From Rhodocyclales bacterium (GTDB lineage Bacteria; Pseudomonadota; Gammaproteobacteria; Burkholderiales; Rhodocyclaceae), in contig JACRIZ010000009.1 in the NCBI GenBank assembly GCA_016235765.1, positions 1-64,000 on the forward strand: DNA of 64,000 nucleotides, read 5' to 3'. Of this stretch, positions 8,604 to 19,489 are shown in pieces. Numbering within the stretch: the stretch's first letter is position 1; every line of letters starts with the position of its first letter. The position numbers and the translations under genes were made by a program. The notes beneath the pieces were generated by a model that was given only the letters and a program-made list of their open reading frames with translations, did not search any database and was not told where the DNA came from.

Positions 8604-9043
8604 GGCGCGGCGGCCCGCCTGGCGATTTCGTCGCCGATGGCCAGCGTCTGTCCCGCCAGCGCCTGATCGCACATCGGGTAGAGGATGTTCTCCTCTTTCA
8701 TGTTGTGCTGCTGCATGAGGATCAGCAGTGTTTCCGCCGCCCCCGCAAAGCCGTCGGCATCGCGGGCAGCCACGGCCTGGCCGATCTGCCCCAGCAGGGT
8801 ATTCATCTGCGCGTGCTCGAGCCGCATCATCTGCGTCGGCCCAAGCCGGCTGCCGGTGGCCGCCTCGAAGGCCGGAAACAGGACCTGCTCTTCGGTCTCG
8901 AAATGGGCGCCGATCTCGGCGCGGAAGCGCCCAAAGGCTTCCTCGCATTCCGGCCAGCGTGCCGCCATGGCCGACTCTTCGGCCCTGGCAAAAAGCAGGT
9001 CGCAATTCTTGTGATGCTCAGGCAGGGCCTGGGTCGTTGACAT
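8591..9043 (-). CDS. Hemerythrin HHE-domain protein
   Basis: This 150-residue protein is a four-helix hemerythrin-like fold. Iron ligand candidates are H in PEHHKNCD, H and E in GAHFETEEQVLF, H in RLEHAQMN, and H and E in MQQHNMKEENILYP. Such proteins bind a di-iron site and sense or scavenge O2 or NO, or repair Fe-S clusters (YtfE/RIC-like). I chose the ATG at 9041-9043 because GGAG lies 6 nt upstream; the ATG at 9055 is alternative. First gene of a probable operon with DUF2249 and the NnrS-like gene. Confidence 0.88.
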   Translation of the reverse strand: MSTTQALPEHHKNCDLLFARAEESAMAARWPECEEAFGRFRAEIGAHFETEEQVLFPAFEAATGSRLGPTQMMRLEHAQMNTLLGQIGQAVAARDADGFAGAAETLLILMQQHNMKEENILYPMCDQALAGQTLAIGDEIARRAAAPCPT

Positions 9044-9099
9044 GTGTCGCTCCATTCAAGGTATGGGCGGATTGTCCGTCGGCAGCCGGCCGGGGCACC

Positions 9100-9113
9100 T
9101 TGATGGCAATCAA
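9100..9113 (-). promoter_or_regulatory. Perfect FNR/DNR box upstream of the hemerythrin operon
   Basis: TTGAT-GGCA-ATCAA is a perfect dyad of the FNR/DNR/ANR consensus. Its centre is about 63 bp before the hemerythrin ATG at 9043, a suitable position for activation. It overlaps the last codons of the upstream TAXI-receptor gene, so the promoter must lie in the 66 bp between the genes. The Crp/Fnr protein at 6406-7113 has the matching E-xx-S-R recognition helix. Confidence 0.8.
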
Positions 9114-10474
9114 GAACCGCCGGCCGCGCCGGTACGCTTGTCGACCTTGTCGCGCACCAGTTCGATATGGCTGCGCAGGGTGTAGAGCATGTCGGAGAAG
9201 GCGAGCGGCGTCGGCAGGTGGTGCACGTCGGTCTCGATGGCATCGAGCCGCGCCAGCCACTCTGCGCGCGTGTGGCGCGTCGCATCCTGCTCGACTTCCG
9301 CCTCGAGGAACTTGAGTTCGCCGTAGCGGCGATAGATGCGAGAGCGCACCCGCCAGCCGTAGAGCGTCGGCGCGAAGCGCAGGATGGGCACCAGCAGCGC
9401 CACGACCGGAATCAGCATGACGACAAGGCGGTCGACCAGCGTCGCGGCCCAGAACGGCAGGTAGCGCTGCAGCAAGGGCTTGCCGGACTTGTAGTAGCGC
9501 TCGGCCTCCTTCGAGAGCGGAAAGCCGACCGCGGTCGGCCGCGGAAAGTCGCCGGGCTTCTGGAACACGCCCGGCCCGCCGTGGGTCTCCGTCGCTGCCT
9601 GCATCAGCAGGTCGACCAGGGCAGGATGCGTGCCGTCGCGCACCAGCAGCGTCGCCGTCGAGGCCACCATGGTCACGTCCGTCGGCGGCACGTCGCGGCC
9701 GATGTCGACCGAGCCGCGCGGCAGGACGATCTTCGACAGGTATGGCAGGCGCCGCGAGTAAGCCTCGGCATGGGTCAGGCTCATCAGGCGGATGCCCTTG
9801 GTGAACAGCAGCGACCACACGGCCGCCGACTGCGTCGGCCCGACCACGAAGGCGGCGTCGATTTCGCCCTTGGCGAACTTCTCGATCAGGGCCAGGCCGC
9901 CGGTATCCAGCAACCTGGCATTGCCGGCATCGATGCCGTTGGCGTGCAGCAGTTCGAGCGCCAGGTGCCGCGAGCCGCTGCCCGGCCCGCCGATGGCGAT
10001 ACGGCGGTGCTTGAGCTGCCGAATGCGATCGAGATTGCGCTCGGGCGGCGCGATCTCGTCGCGATAAAACACCCAGAGCGGCTCATAGTAGAAGGCGCCC
10101 AGCGAAACCAGTTCGTCATCCTCCTGCGGCTCGGCGGTGCCCAACTGGAAGAACGCGGCATCGATGTCCTGGTCATAGTCGCGCAGGCGCGCGACGTTGT
10201 CCAGCGAACCCCCCGAAGGCATTTCAACCACCTTGACGTCGTAGCGCCCGAGCACGTCGGCGTAAAGCGCCGCGAAGCGCTGGTAGGCGCCGCCGTCGCC
10301 GCCGCTGCTGAGCACCAGCGTATCGGGCGGCGCCGGCTGGATGAACCGCGACGCCCCCCAAAAGCCGCCGATCAGGATCAACAACAGCGGCACCGCGACG
10401 ATCAGCACGTCGCGCAGCGAATACTCGCTGAGCGGGCGGAGCTTGCGGCGCGGACGCGAAGTCGGATCGGCCAT
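9110..10474 (-). CDS. TAXI-family TRAP transporter solute receptor, membrane-anchored
   Basis: A 454-residue protein. An N-terminal hydrophobic anchor (about residues 23-42) is followed by a periplasmic-binding domain beginning LVLSSGGDGGAYQRFAALYA, the TAXI/NMT1-like signature, to about residue 330. A second membrane segment (LVVMLIPVVALLVPILRF) and a basic, probably cytoplasmic helical tail end it. Classical TAXI receptors are freely periplasmic and pair with a DctM permease; neither holds here. I chose MADPTSRP (10474). The ligand is unknown. Confidence 0.8.
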   Translation of the reverse strand: MADPTSRPRRKLRPLSEYSLRDVLIVAVPLLLILIGGFWGASRFIQPAPPDTLVLSSGGDGGAYQRFAALYADVLGRYDVKVVEMPSGGSLDNVARLRDYDQDIDAAFFQLGTAEPQEDDELVSLGAFYYEPLWVFYRDEIAPPERNLDRIRQLKHRRIAIGGPGSGSRHLALELLHANGIDAGNARLLDTGGLALIEKFAKGEIDAAFVVGPTQSAAVWSLLFTKGIRLMSLTHAEAYSRRLPYLSKIVLPRGSVDIGRDVPPTDVTMVASTATLLVRDGTHPALVDLLMQAATETHGGPGVFQKPGDFPRPTAVGFPLSKEAERYYKSGKPLLQRYLPFWAATLVDRLVVMLIPVVALLVPILRFAPTLYGWRVRSRIYRRYGELKFLEAEVEQDATRHTRAEWLARLDAIETDVHHLPTPLAFSDMLYTLRSHIELVRDKVDKRTGAAGGS

Positions 10475-10587
10475 GGCAGGGAGCGGTCGGGAGCCAGACC
10501 ATCTTAACTCGGTTCGTTTCTGACACGGGTGTTGGGTTCTGACGACAGTCTCGAGAGTCCCCACAAAGTACTAGCATGACCCTACCA

Positions 10588-10672
10588 AAAAAGGGCAAAC
10601 CCGCCGAAAGTCGGGGGCGCAAAGCTACGGGGCTAACGAGAGGAATATCTCCAAGCCAGCCGGGCCGCCGGA
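10588..10672 (+). ncRNA. GEMM-I (cyclic di-GMP-I type) riboswitch
   Basis: The leader contains GGGCAAACC (10593-10601), a CGAAAG tetraloop hairpin (10604-10609), the GGCGCAAAGC block near 10616-10624, a second helix closed by GGCT/AGCC with an inner GAGA/TCTC stem (10631-10656), and the terminal CAGCCGGGC. This is the order of the GEMM-I consensus. The class senses c-di-GMP, with a subset (GEMM-Ib) sensing 3',3'-cGAMP; specificity needs a structural alignment. The first likely start codon lies 78 bp downstream (10750). No separate intrinsic terminator is obvious, so control may be at translation or through Rho. Confidence 0.88.
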
Positions 10673-10749
10673 ATGCCGCCATGGCGTTTCGTGAACGGTG
10701 CCAAGCTTCGCATCCCGGTTTCCGCAGGCCGACCCGCCAGGAGATCGCG

Positions 10750-11400
10750 ATGACGAGACCGGGAAACCAGATGCTGACCGCCGCCGTGGCGCTCCTGGCA
10801 CTGGCGAGCCCGGTGGCGCATGGCCTGGACGCAAGCCGCGCAACGCGCTACGCCTCGGTCGATCCTTCCGCCTTTCGGCAGTACGCGGCACCCGCCGCCA
10901 AGTCGGCGACAGCTTCCAACAGCAAGGCCAAAGCGCAGAAGAAGCCCAAGCCGGGCAAGACCAAGATCCTGGCCGGCCTGCACAATTTCCGTACTCCGGC
11001 GCAGCGTGCGCTGGAACGCATCAATCGTCCGCACGGCAGTTGCCAACCGGCCGAGCGCGCCTGCCCGGCGGTATTCCGGAACAACCTCGGTGGCGAGAAC
11101 CATGCACTGCGGAACGAAATGTCCCGAACGGGGCACGACTCCGTGCCGCCGTCGAGCGAGGCGAATGCCGAACGCCTGGACGCGGATGCCCCGGCGACGA
11201 ACCAGCCCGGCCTGACCCGCCCCTACCAGGAGGTGCCCGGCCTGGTGCCCGGACGCGAGTCGAGCTACAAGCTGTCCCTCAACCTGCCGCTCGGCAGGTT
11301 TGAAAACGTGATGCTGCAGGCGAACGTGCGCAAGAACGCGTTCAATACGGTGAACAGCAGCGACTCGACCCTGCGCGCAGACTGGTCAGTGCGCTTCTGA
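10750..11400 (+). CDS. Riboswitch-controlled exported protein of unknown function
   Basis: 216 residues beginning MTRPGNQMLTAAVALLALAS with cleavage likely near AHG. A lysine/alanine-rich low-complexity stretch (about 45-75) and a pair of cysteines (SCQPAERACP) follow. The end is an alternating polar/hydrophobic segment closing in W-S-V-R-F, like the last strand of an outer-membrane beta structure. AGGAG sits 6 nt before the ATG at 10750. In-frame ATGs at 10576 and 10681 lie before or within the leader and give no signal peptide. I recognise no family. The nine-haem cytochrome starts 102 bp downstream. Confidence 0.7.
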   Translation: MTRPGNQMLTAAVALLALASPVAHGLDASRATRYASVDPSAFRQYAAPAAKSATASNSKAKAQKKPKPGKTKILAGLHNFRTPAQRALERINRPHGSCQPAERACPAVFRNNLGGENHALRNEMSRTGHDSVPPSSEANAERLDADAPATNQPGLTRPYQEVPGLVPGRESSYKLSLNLPLGRFENVMLQANVRKNAFNTVNSSDSTLRADWSVRF

Positions 11401-11502
11401 GCCCGGCGCGGACCGACTGTCGGGCGAGCACGACGTAACGTTCGCTTAAGACTCGGGGAACACGATGGCGGCGCCGCCCACACGAAGCAAAGGAGACATG
11501 CC

Positions 11503-13338
11503 ATGACCAAAGTCGCCCGCTTGTCTGCGATCGCCGCACTTGCCATCACGTTCGGCTATGGCTGTGGGGGGGGCGGCTCCGACAGCTCGGGATCGAGCCA
11601 GGGCGGCAGCGCCGTCGTCGCTGCCGCGCGCACCAGTTCGTCAGGGTCCTCGACGACTACGGCCAGCTACGCCCTGACGGCGTGGAACGACCTCGGCATG
11701 CACTGCGTAGACGGCACCGACTACTCGATCATGTCGATCCTGCCGCCCTACAACAACCTGCACGCGCAACTGGTCAACAAGAGCACCGGCAAGCAGGTCA
11801 CCAGCGGCGTCACCATCACCTACGCATCGACCGCCGACCTCGACGGCTCGATCAATACGAGCAGTTCCGGCAAGACCAACTTCTGGCAGTACGTGGCCGC
11901 GCTGTTCGGCGTCCGGCCGGCCGACGACGTCGGCCTGACCGGCAACCCGATGGCGACACGGACGCCCGCGCCGATGCACTTCAACGCCACCTGGGGCTGG
12001 TTTGAGGCTGAGGGTATCCCGATCACGCCCTACGACGATGCCGGCAACAAGAATTTCTACCCGATGGTGAACGTCGTGGCCAAGGACACGCGCGGCCGGG
12101 TGCTGGCAACGGCGAAGGCCGTGCTGCCGGTCTCCGACGAGATGACCTGCCAGGCCTGCCACATCTCGCGTGCCAGCGGCAGCGCCGCGGAGATGGCGGC
12201 CAAGCCGCCGGTCTCCGGCTGGGCGTTCGACAACGATGCGCAGAAGGACTGGAAGAAGAACGTCCTGCGCATCCACGACGACAAGCAGAAGAACAATGGC
12301 AGCTTCAGTCAGGCGCTGGCCACGCTGGGCTACGACCCGGCCGGCCTTGCCGCCACCGCCGCCGCCGGCCGGCCGATCCTGTGCGCCGCCTGCCACGCCT
12401 CCAATGCGCTGCCCGGCACCGGGCTGGCCGGCATCTCGCCGCTGACCGCGGCGCAGCACCGCAGCCACGGCCAGGTAGTCGACCCGGCGCAGAACCTCAA
12501 GCTGGACGACATCGCCAATCGCAGTGCCTGCTACATGTGCCACCCGGGCTCGGTCACCAAGTGTCTGCGCGGCGCGATGGGCAATGCGGTGGATGCGCAA
12601 GGCAACGCCACGATGGGCTGCCAGAGCTGCCACGGCCAGATGGGCGACGTCGGCGCCAGCACGCGCGTCGGCTGGCTCGACCAGCCGAACTGCCAGACCT
12701 GCCACTACGACGGCAAGCGCGAAACCTCGGCCATCGATCCCGCCACCGGCAAGCTGCGCGTGGTGGCCGATGCGCGCTTCGCGACGACGCCCAACGTGCC
12801 AGCCAGCGGCTTCTCGCTGTTCCGCTTCAGCACCGGCCACGGCAAGCTGCAATGCGAGGCCTGCCATGGCGCAACGCATGCGGAGTATCCGAGTTCGCAC
12901 GAGAACGACAATGTCCTGAGTGTGTCATTGCAGGGCTATCGCGGCACCGTCAAGGAATGCAGCGCCTGCCACGCCACGGTGCCGAATACCGCCAATGGCG
13001 GCCCGCACGGCATGCATTCGACGACGGCGAAGTGGATCGACGACCATCACGACGAGGCGGAGCACAACCGGCCGAGCTGCACCTACTGCCACGGCGCCGA
13101 CTTCAAGGGCACCTACCTGTCCGAGGTCCGCAAGACCAAGTCGTTCTCGACCGAGAATGGCAGCGTGACTCTGGTTGCCGGCCAGCGGGTCGGCTGCTAC
13201 GAGTGCCACAACGGCCCGGACGGCGAAGGGCGCGGCGGCTCGCTGCCGCCGAACATGAATCCAGCCTACACGGGAACGGCGGGCGCCGCGCTGCTGCAGG
13301 CGGATCAGGCCATCCTCAAGTGGCTGGCCGGAAAGTAA
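11503..13338 (+). CDS. Multihaem cytochrome c, nine CXXCH motifs, predicted exported lipoprotein
   Basis: 611 residues. The N-terminus has a hydrophobic stretch ending FGYGCGGGGSD, a weak lipobox, then a Ser/Thr-rich linker. A beta-rich region containing YALTAWNDLGMHC is followed by nine haem-binding motifs: CQACH, CAACH, CYMCH, CQSCH, CQTCH, CEACH, CSACH, CTYCH, CYECH. Such cytochromes move electrons at or beyond the outer membrane. GGAG lies 8 nt upstream of the ATG. It follows a GEMM-I controlled gene with no clear terminator between, so it may share that control. No porin partner is visible. Confidence 0.9.
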   Translation: MTKVARLSAIAALAITFGYGCGGGGSDSSGSSQGGSAVVAAARTSSSGSSTTTASYALTAWNDLGMHCVDGTDYSIMSILPPYNNLHAQLVNKSTGKQVTSGVTITYASTADLDGSINTSSSGKTNFWQYVAALFGVRPADDVGLTGNPMATRTPAPMHFNATWGWFEAEGIPITPYDDAGNKNFYPMVNVVAKDTRGRVLATAKAVLPVSDEMTCQACHISRASGSAAEMAAKPPVSGWAFDNDAQKDWKKNVLRIHDDKQKNNGSFSQALATLGYDPAGLAATAAAGRPILCAACHASNALPGTGLAGISPLTAAQHRSHGQVVDPAQNLKLDDIANRSACYMCHPGSVTKCLRGAMGNAVDAQGNATMGCQSCHGQMGDVGASTRVGWLDQPNCQTCHYDGKRETSAIDPATGKLRVVADARFATTPNVPASGFSLFRFSTGHGKLQCEACHGATHAEYPSSHENDNVLSVSLQGYRGTVKECSACHATVPNTANGGPHGMHSTTAKWIDDHHDEAEHNRPSCTYCHGADFKGTYLSEVRKTKSFSTENGSVTLVAGQRVGCYECHNGPDGEGRGGSLPPNMNPAYTGTAGAALLQADQAILKWLAGK

Positions 13339-13341
13339 GCC

Positions 13342-13797
13342 CTAGAACGGAATATCGTCCTCGAAATCGTTGAAGCCGCCGCCCGACGAGGCGGCGGGCT
13401 TCGACGGCGCCGGCCGGCTGCCGCCGCCGCTGTTTTCGCGCGGCGCGGCATCGCCCATGCCTTCGCGGCGGCCGAGCATCTGCATCTCGTTGGCTTCGAT
13501 CTCGGTGGTGTAGCGTTCCTGGCCTTCCTTGTCCGTCCACTTGCGGGTGCGGATGCGGCCCTCGAGATAGACCTGCGAGCCCTTCTTCAGGTATTGCCCG
13601 GCGATCTCGGCCAGCTTGCGGTAGAAGACCACCCGGTGCCACTCGGTGATTTCCTTCTTTTCGCCGGACTGCTTGTCTTTCCAGCTCTCGGTGGTGGCCA
13701 CGCGGATGTTGCACACCGCATCGCCGTTGGGCATGTAGCGCGTCTCCGGGTCCGCACCGAGGTTGCCTACCAGGATCACCTTATTTACCGAAGCCAT
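13342..13797 (-). CDS. ssb: Single-stranded DNA-binding protein
   Basis: The 151-residue protein starts [25 protein letters not shown] with an OB-fold to about residue 112. A Gly/Pro/Ser-rich linker and the acidic tip F-E-D-D-I-P-F follow, the partner-binding tail of SSB. An upstream in-frame ATG at 13824 gives a non-conserved extension, so I chose 13797. It is convergent with the cytochrome gene, 3 bp apart. In related genomes ssb usually adjoins the MFS gene that here lies 1.2 kb away. Confidence 0.96.
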   Translation of the reverse strand: MASVNKVILVGNLGADPETRYMPNGDAVCNIRVATTESWKDKQSGEKKEITEWHRVVFYRKLAEIAGQYLKKGSQVYLEGRIRTRKWTDKEGQERYTTEIEANEMQMLGRREGMGDAAPRENSGGGSRPAPSKPAASSGGGFNDFEDDIPF

Positions 13798-14205
13798 TGC
13801 ACCACCCTCCTCATGCCACCGCAAAATTGGAGCGGCGATTCTACCTTGTCGAAGCCGATCGACAGCCTGCGCGATGTCCGGGAGCCGTCAGCCCATCCAG
13901 TACCCTTATTGGGATGGCTGCATAGTGTATTCCATGAGAGAGAGAACATCGACAATAGGGGCTTGGACGCCGCCTGCGGCCGAGCGACACCGCCCCCGCA
14001 ACTGCCGGCCTACAGTTGCACACGTCATCTACTGTCCCGCTCCCGCCGGCAATACCGGCAGAGCCCCAGTGACTGCCAGTCGCTCACGAATGAGAATTGA
14101 TCCCACCTCCGCGGCACACAGCGCCTAGTCCCTACCGGGATTGACCGACTGCTCTCCCGGATGGCAAATGCATCAACGCCCATCATTGCGACTAGGAGAA
14201 AGACC
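13798..14205. other. 408-bp region without a convincing gene
   Basis: This lies between ssb and the PepSY gene. It contains a GCCGG/CCGGC 5-bp hairpin near 14047-14061 and a possible weak -35 (TTGACC near 14142), but no -10, terminator or reading frame I can defend. It must hold the promoters of both flanking, outward-facing genes. Confidence 0.5.
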
Positions 14206-14484
14206 ATGAATGCACTCGCGATCGTCCTGACTGCAGGCGCCCTGGCAACCGCAGCCGGCCCGTCGGTGGCCGGACCGAAATGCACCGAGGAACCGACCAG
14301 CAAATGGCTCACCGAAGAACAGATGATGATGAAGATCGAGTCCCTGGGCTACAAGGACATCCGGAACTTCCATGTATCCAAGGGCAGGTGCTACGAAATC
14401 TACGGCTACGACAAGGGCGGCAGGAAGGTGGAGGTGTACTTCCATCCCATTTCCGGCGAGATCGTAGAAGCCAAGGTCCAGTGA
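14206..14484 (+). CDS. Small exported PepSY-like protein
   Basis: 92 residues. MNALAIVLTAGALATAAGPSVAG forms a signal peptide. The mature part (WLTEEQMMMKIESLGYKDIRN, then YEIYGYDKGGRKVEVYFHP and SGEIVEAKV) matches the PepSY-type fold of small periplasmic proteins often encoded beside b-type cytochromes. The ATG at 14206 has AGGAG 9 nt upstream; an earlier in-frame ATG at 14161 would prevent signal-peptide recognition. The cytochrome b561 gene follows after 25 bp, probably co-transcribed. Confidence 0.82.
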   Translation: MNALAIVLTAGALATAAGPSVAGPKCTEEPTSKWLTEEQMMMKIESLGYKDIRNFHVSKGRCYEIYGYDKGGRKVEVYFHPISGEIVEAKVQ

Positions 14485-14509
14485 GTCGGCAGCCACGGAG
14501 GGTACGATC

Positions 14510-15019
14510 ATGGGTGTCAAGGTTTGGGATCCCCTGGTGCGGATATTCCACTGGACAATGGTTTCCGTATTCTTTGCCAACTACTTCTTCCTTGACGGCG
14601 GCTACAAGCCTCACGACTGGCTCGGCTACGCCGTGCTGGCCCTGCTGGCCTTGCGCGTGGTCTGGGGGTTCGTCGGTACCAGGCACGCCCGTTTCGCCGA
14701 CTTCGTGCCGACACCGGGGCAGTTCTTCGCCTATGTTCGAGACGCCTTGCGGGGGAGGGAAAGGCGCTATGTCGGTCACAATCCGGCCGCCGCGGCCATG
14801 GTCCTGACGCTCATGCTCCTCATGACCGGCATCGGCGTCACCGGCTGGATGCACGGCCTCGACAGGTTCTGGGGCGAGGAGTGGGTGGTCGATGTCCATG
14901 TCCTGCTGTGCGACATCGTTGCCGGGCTGGTCGTGGTACACGTATCCGCCGCGATCCTGGTCAGTTTCAAGCAAAGGGAGAACCTGATCATGGCCATGAT
15001 CACGGGCTACAAGGATTGA
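14510..15019 (+). CDS. Cytochrome b561-type membrane protein
   Basis: 169 residues, starting MGVKVWDPLVRIFHWTMV, which is typical of the Ni-Fe-hydrogenase cytochrome b / YceJ group. There are four membrane segments with candidate haem b histidines in IFHW (H14), KPHDWLGY, and DVHVLLCDIVAGLVVVHV. It probably passes electrons from quinol to a periplasmic partner; the PepSY protein upstream is a usual neighbour. Which acceptor it serves cannot be read here. Confidence 0.88.
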   Translation: MGVKVWDPLVRIFHWTMVSVFFANYFFLDGGYKPHDWLGYAVLALLALRVVWGFVGTRHARFADFVPTPGQFFAYVRDALRGRERRYVGHNPAAAAMVLTLMLLMTGIGVTGWMHGLDRFWGEEWVVDVHVLLCDIVAGLVVVHVSAAILVSFKQRENLIMAMITGYKD

Positions 15020-15043
15020 CCGCCGTCGACGCGCCAGTGACGG

Positions 15044-16243
15044 CTACTTCGGCGTCGATCCGTTGCGCGCCGGCAGCGTCATCGTGGCGGCCAGCAGCAG
15101 CCAGATGCCTGCCAGTGCGGCGCAGAAGCCCTGCACCGCCAAGGCACCGAAACTCTTGAGCAGCCAGCCGCCCAATGCCCCGCCCAGAAACAGCCCGAAG
15201 GACTGGGTGGTGTTGTAGATGCCCAGTGCCGCACCCTTGGCGCCCGGCGGCGCCAGGCGCGAAATCAACGACGGCTGCAACGCTTCCATGATGTTGAAGC
15301 CGACGAAGAACAGTACCAGCCAGAAGGCCAGCGACCAGATGCCGGAACCCAGCGTTGCGAAGCCCAACTGGACGATGGCCAGCAGCAGGATGGCGCCGAC
15401 GAACACCGGCTTCACGCGGCCGTGCTTCTCGGCGGCGATGATGGCGGGGATCATCACCGCGAATGAAATCAGCACGGCCGGCAGGTAGACCTTCCAGTGC
15501 TCGCCGACCGGCAGGCCGCCGGCATCCGTGAGCAGACGCGGCACGACGACCCACAACGCGGTCTGCGTCAGGTGCAATGCCAGCACGCCGAAATTCATCC
15601 GCGCCAGTTGGCCGTGGTAGAGCACCGCCGAAAAGGGTACGCGCACCGCTGGCTCGGCCTTGGGTTGTACCGGCACGGCCTTGAAGAGCAGAACGATGGC
15701 GCCGAGCGCCAGCAGCCCGGTCAGCGCAAAGATGCCCGGCATGCCGATCGCGGTGTAGAGCGGCGGCGCCAGCACCAGCGACAGCGCGAAGACCAGGCCG
15801 ATGGTCGAGCCGATCATCGCCATCACCTTGGTACGGTGCTGCTCGCGCGTGAGGTCGGCGGCCAGCGCCGTCACCGCGGCGGAGATGGCGCCGGCCCCCT
15901 GGATCACGCGGCCGGCGATGACCCAGTAGATATCGTCCGCAGCCGCGGCCAGGAAACTACCGGCGGCGAACAGCAGCAGGCCGGCGACGATCACCGGCTT
16001 GCGGCCGTAGCGGTCGGAGGCCAGGCCGTAGGGAATCTGGAAGAACGCCTGGGTCAGTCCATAGGCGCCGATCGCCAGACCGACCAACAGTACGTCGTCG
16101 CCGCCCGCCAGCGTCGGCGCATACACGGCGAACACGGGCAGGATGAGAAACAGTCCGAGCATGCGAAGCCCGAAGATCGCCGCCAGGGACGCGCCGGCAC
16201 GCCGCTCATCGCGCGTCATGGGATCGGATACGGGGGATAGCAT
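15044..16243 (-). CDS. MFS transporter
   Basis: 399 residues with 12 predicted membrane segments. The MFS motif A is present as [14 protein letters not shown] between segments 2 and 3, and [14 protein letters not shown] is the segment-4 motif. The family is drug/sugar/proton antiporter-like (YceL/YajR-like), substrate unknown. Alternative starts exist (16243 or an ATG 8 codons later). It is divergent from uvrA, an association common in betaproteobacteria. Confidence 0.88.
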   Translation of the reverse strand: MLSPVSDPMTRDERRAGASLAAIFGLRMLGLFLILPVFAVYAPTLAGGDDVLLVGLAIGAYGLTQAFFQIPYGLASDRYGRKPVIVAGLLLFAAGSFLAAAADDIYWVIAGRVIQGAGAISAAVTALAADLTREQHRTKVMAMIGSTIGLVFALSLVLAPPLYTAIGMPGIFALTGLLALGAIVLLFKAVPVQPKAEPAVRVPFSAVLYHGQLARMNFGVLALHLTQTALWVVVPRLLTDAGGLPVGEHWKVYLPAVLISFAVMIPAIIAAEKHGRVKPVFVGAILLLAIVQLGFATLGSGIWSLAFWLVLFFVGFNIMEALQPSLISRLAPPGAKGAALGIYNTTQSFGLFLGGALGGWLLKSFGALAVQGFCAALAGIWLLLAATMTLPARNGSTPK

Positions 16244-16310
16244 GCCGGATGGCTTTGGTAAAACGGGTCGCGTATATTATCAGGTTGCCCACCCCCCGCC
16301 TCCCGCAAAC

Positions 16311-19157
<2,847 letters not shown>

Positions 19158-19159
19158 CC

Positions 19160-19489
19160 ATGCCGATTTTCGAACACTACGCCGAAGAGGCGCAGCGGAT
19201 CGAGCAGGAAATCGTCCGCCACGGCATCGTGCTTGGCATCGACTGGCAGGACGAGTTCGCGGTGCGGACGCTGGCGCGCGAAGCGCTGGCCTTGCACCCG
19301 GCCGACGGCGAGAAAGTCAGCCTTGGCAACACGCCGGAGGCGCGCGCCAAACTCGAAATTTTCGGGCTGGCGCAATTGATGCTGAAAGTGATGACCGAAA
19401 GCGCCGCCGACGACGTCGAGACGCACGGCGGCGACGTCTGGAAGGCTTTCGGGCGGGCGCTGTGGCTGGAGTCAGGGCAGGCCGACTAA
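19160..19489 (+). CDS. Conserved hypothetical protein downstream of uvrA
   Basis: 109 residues, acidic and probably helical (MPIFEHYAEEAQRIEQEIVRHG). It starts 2 bp after the uvrA stop, so it is almost certainly on the uvrA mRNA. I recognise no family. It contains the peptide E-K-V-S-L-G-N-T-P at 19310-19336, whose DNA closely resembles the palindromic repeat found elsewhere in this window (E-K-V-S-R-G-D-T-P). Its 3' end overlaps the convergent GGDEF-EAL gene by 4 bp. Confidence 0.72.
   Translation: MPIFEHYAEEAQRIEQEIVRHGIVLGIDWQDEFAVRTLAREALALHPADGEKVSLGNTPEARAKLEIFGLAQLMLKVMTESAADDVETHGGDVWKAFGRALWLESGQAD
19313..19335 (+). repeat. Copy J (diverged) of the KVSRGDTP palindromic repeat
   Basis: AAAGTCAGCC then TTGGCAACACGCC: about 20 of 23 positions agree with the element consensus AAAGTCAGCC + GTGGCGACACGCC. 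It lies in frame in the 109-residue gene and encodes K-V-S-L-G-N-T-P. It could be an old in-gene copy or a coincidence shaped by a real protein motif. Confidence 0.5.

Noticed and set aside
14032-14065. Small GC hairpin in the ssb-PepSY gap as a possible terminator
   Set aside because: The stem is only 5 bp and has no U-run on either strand.
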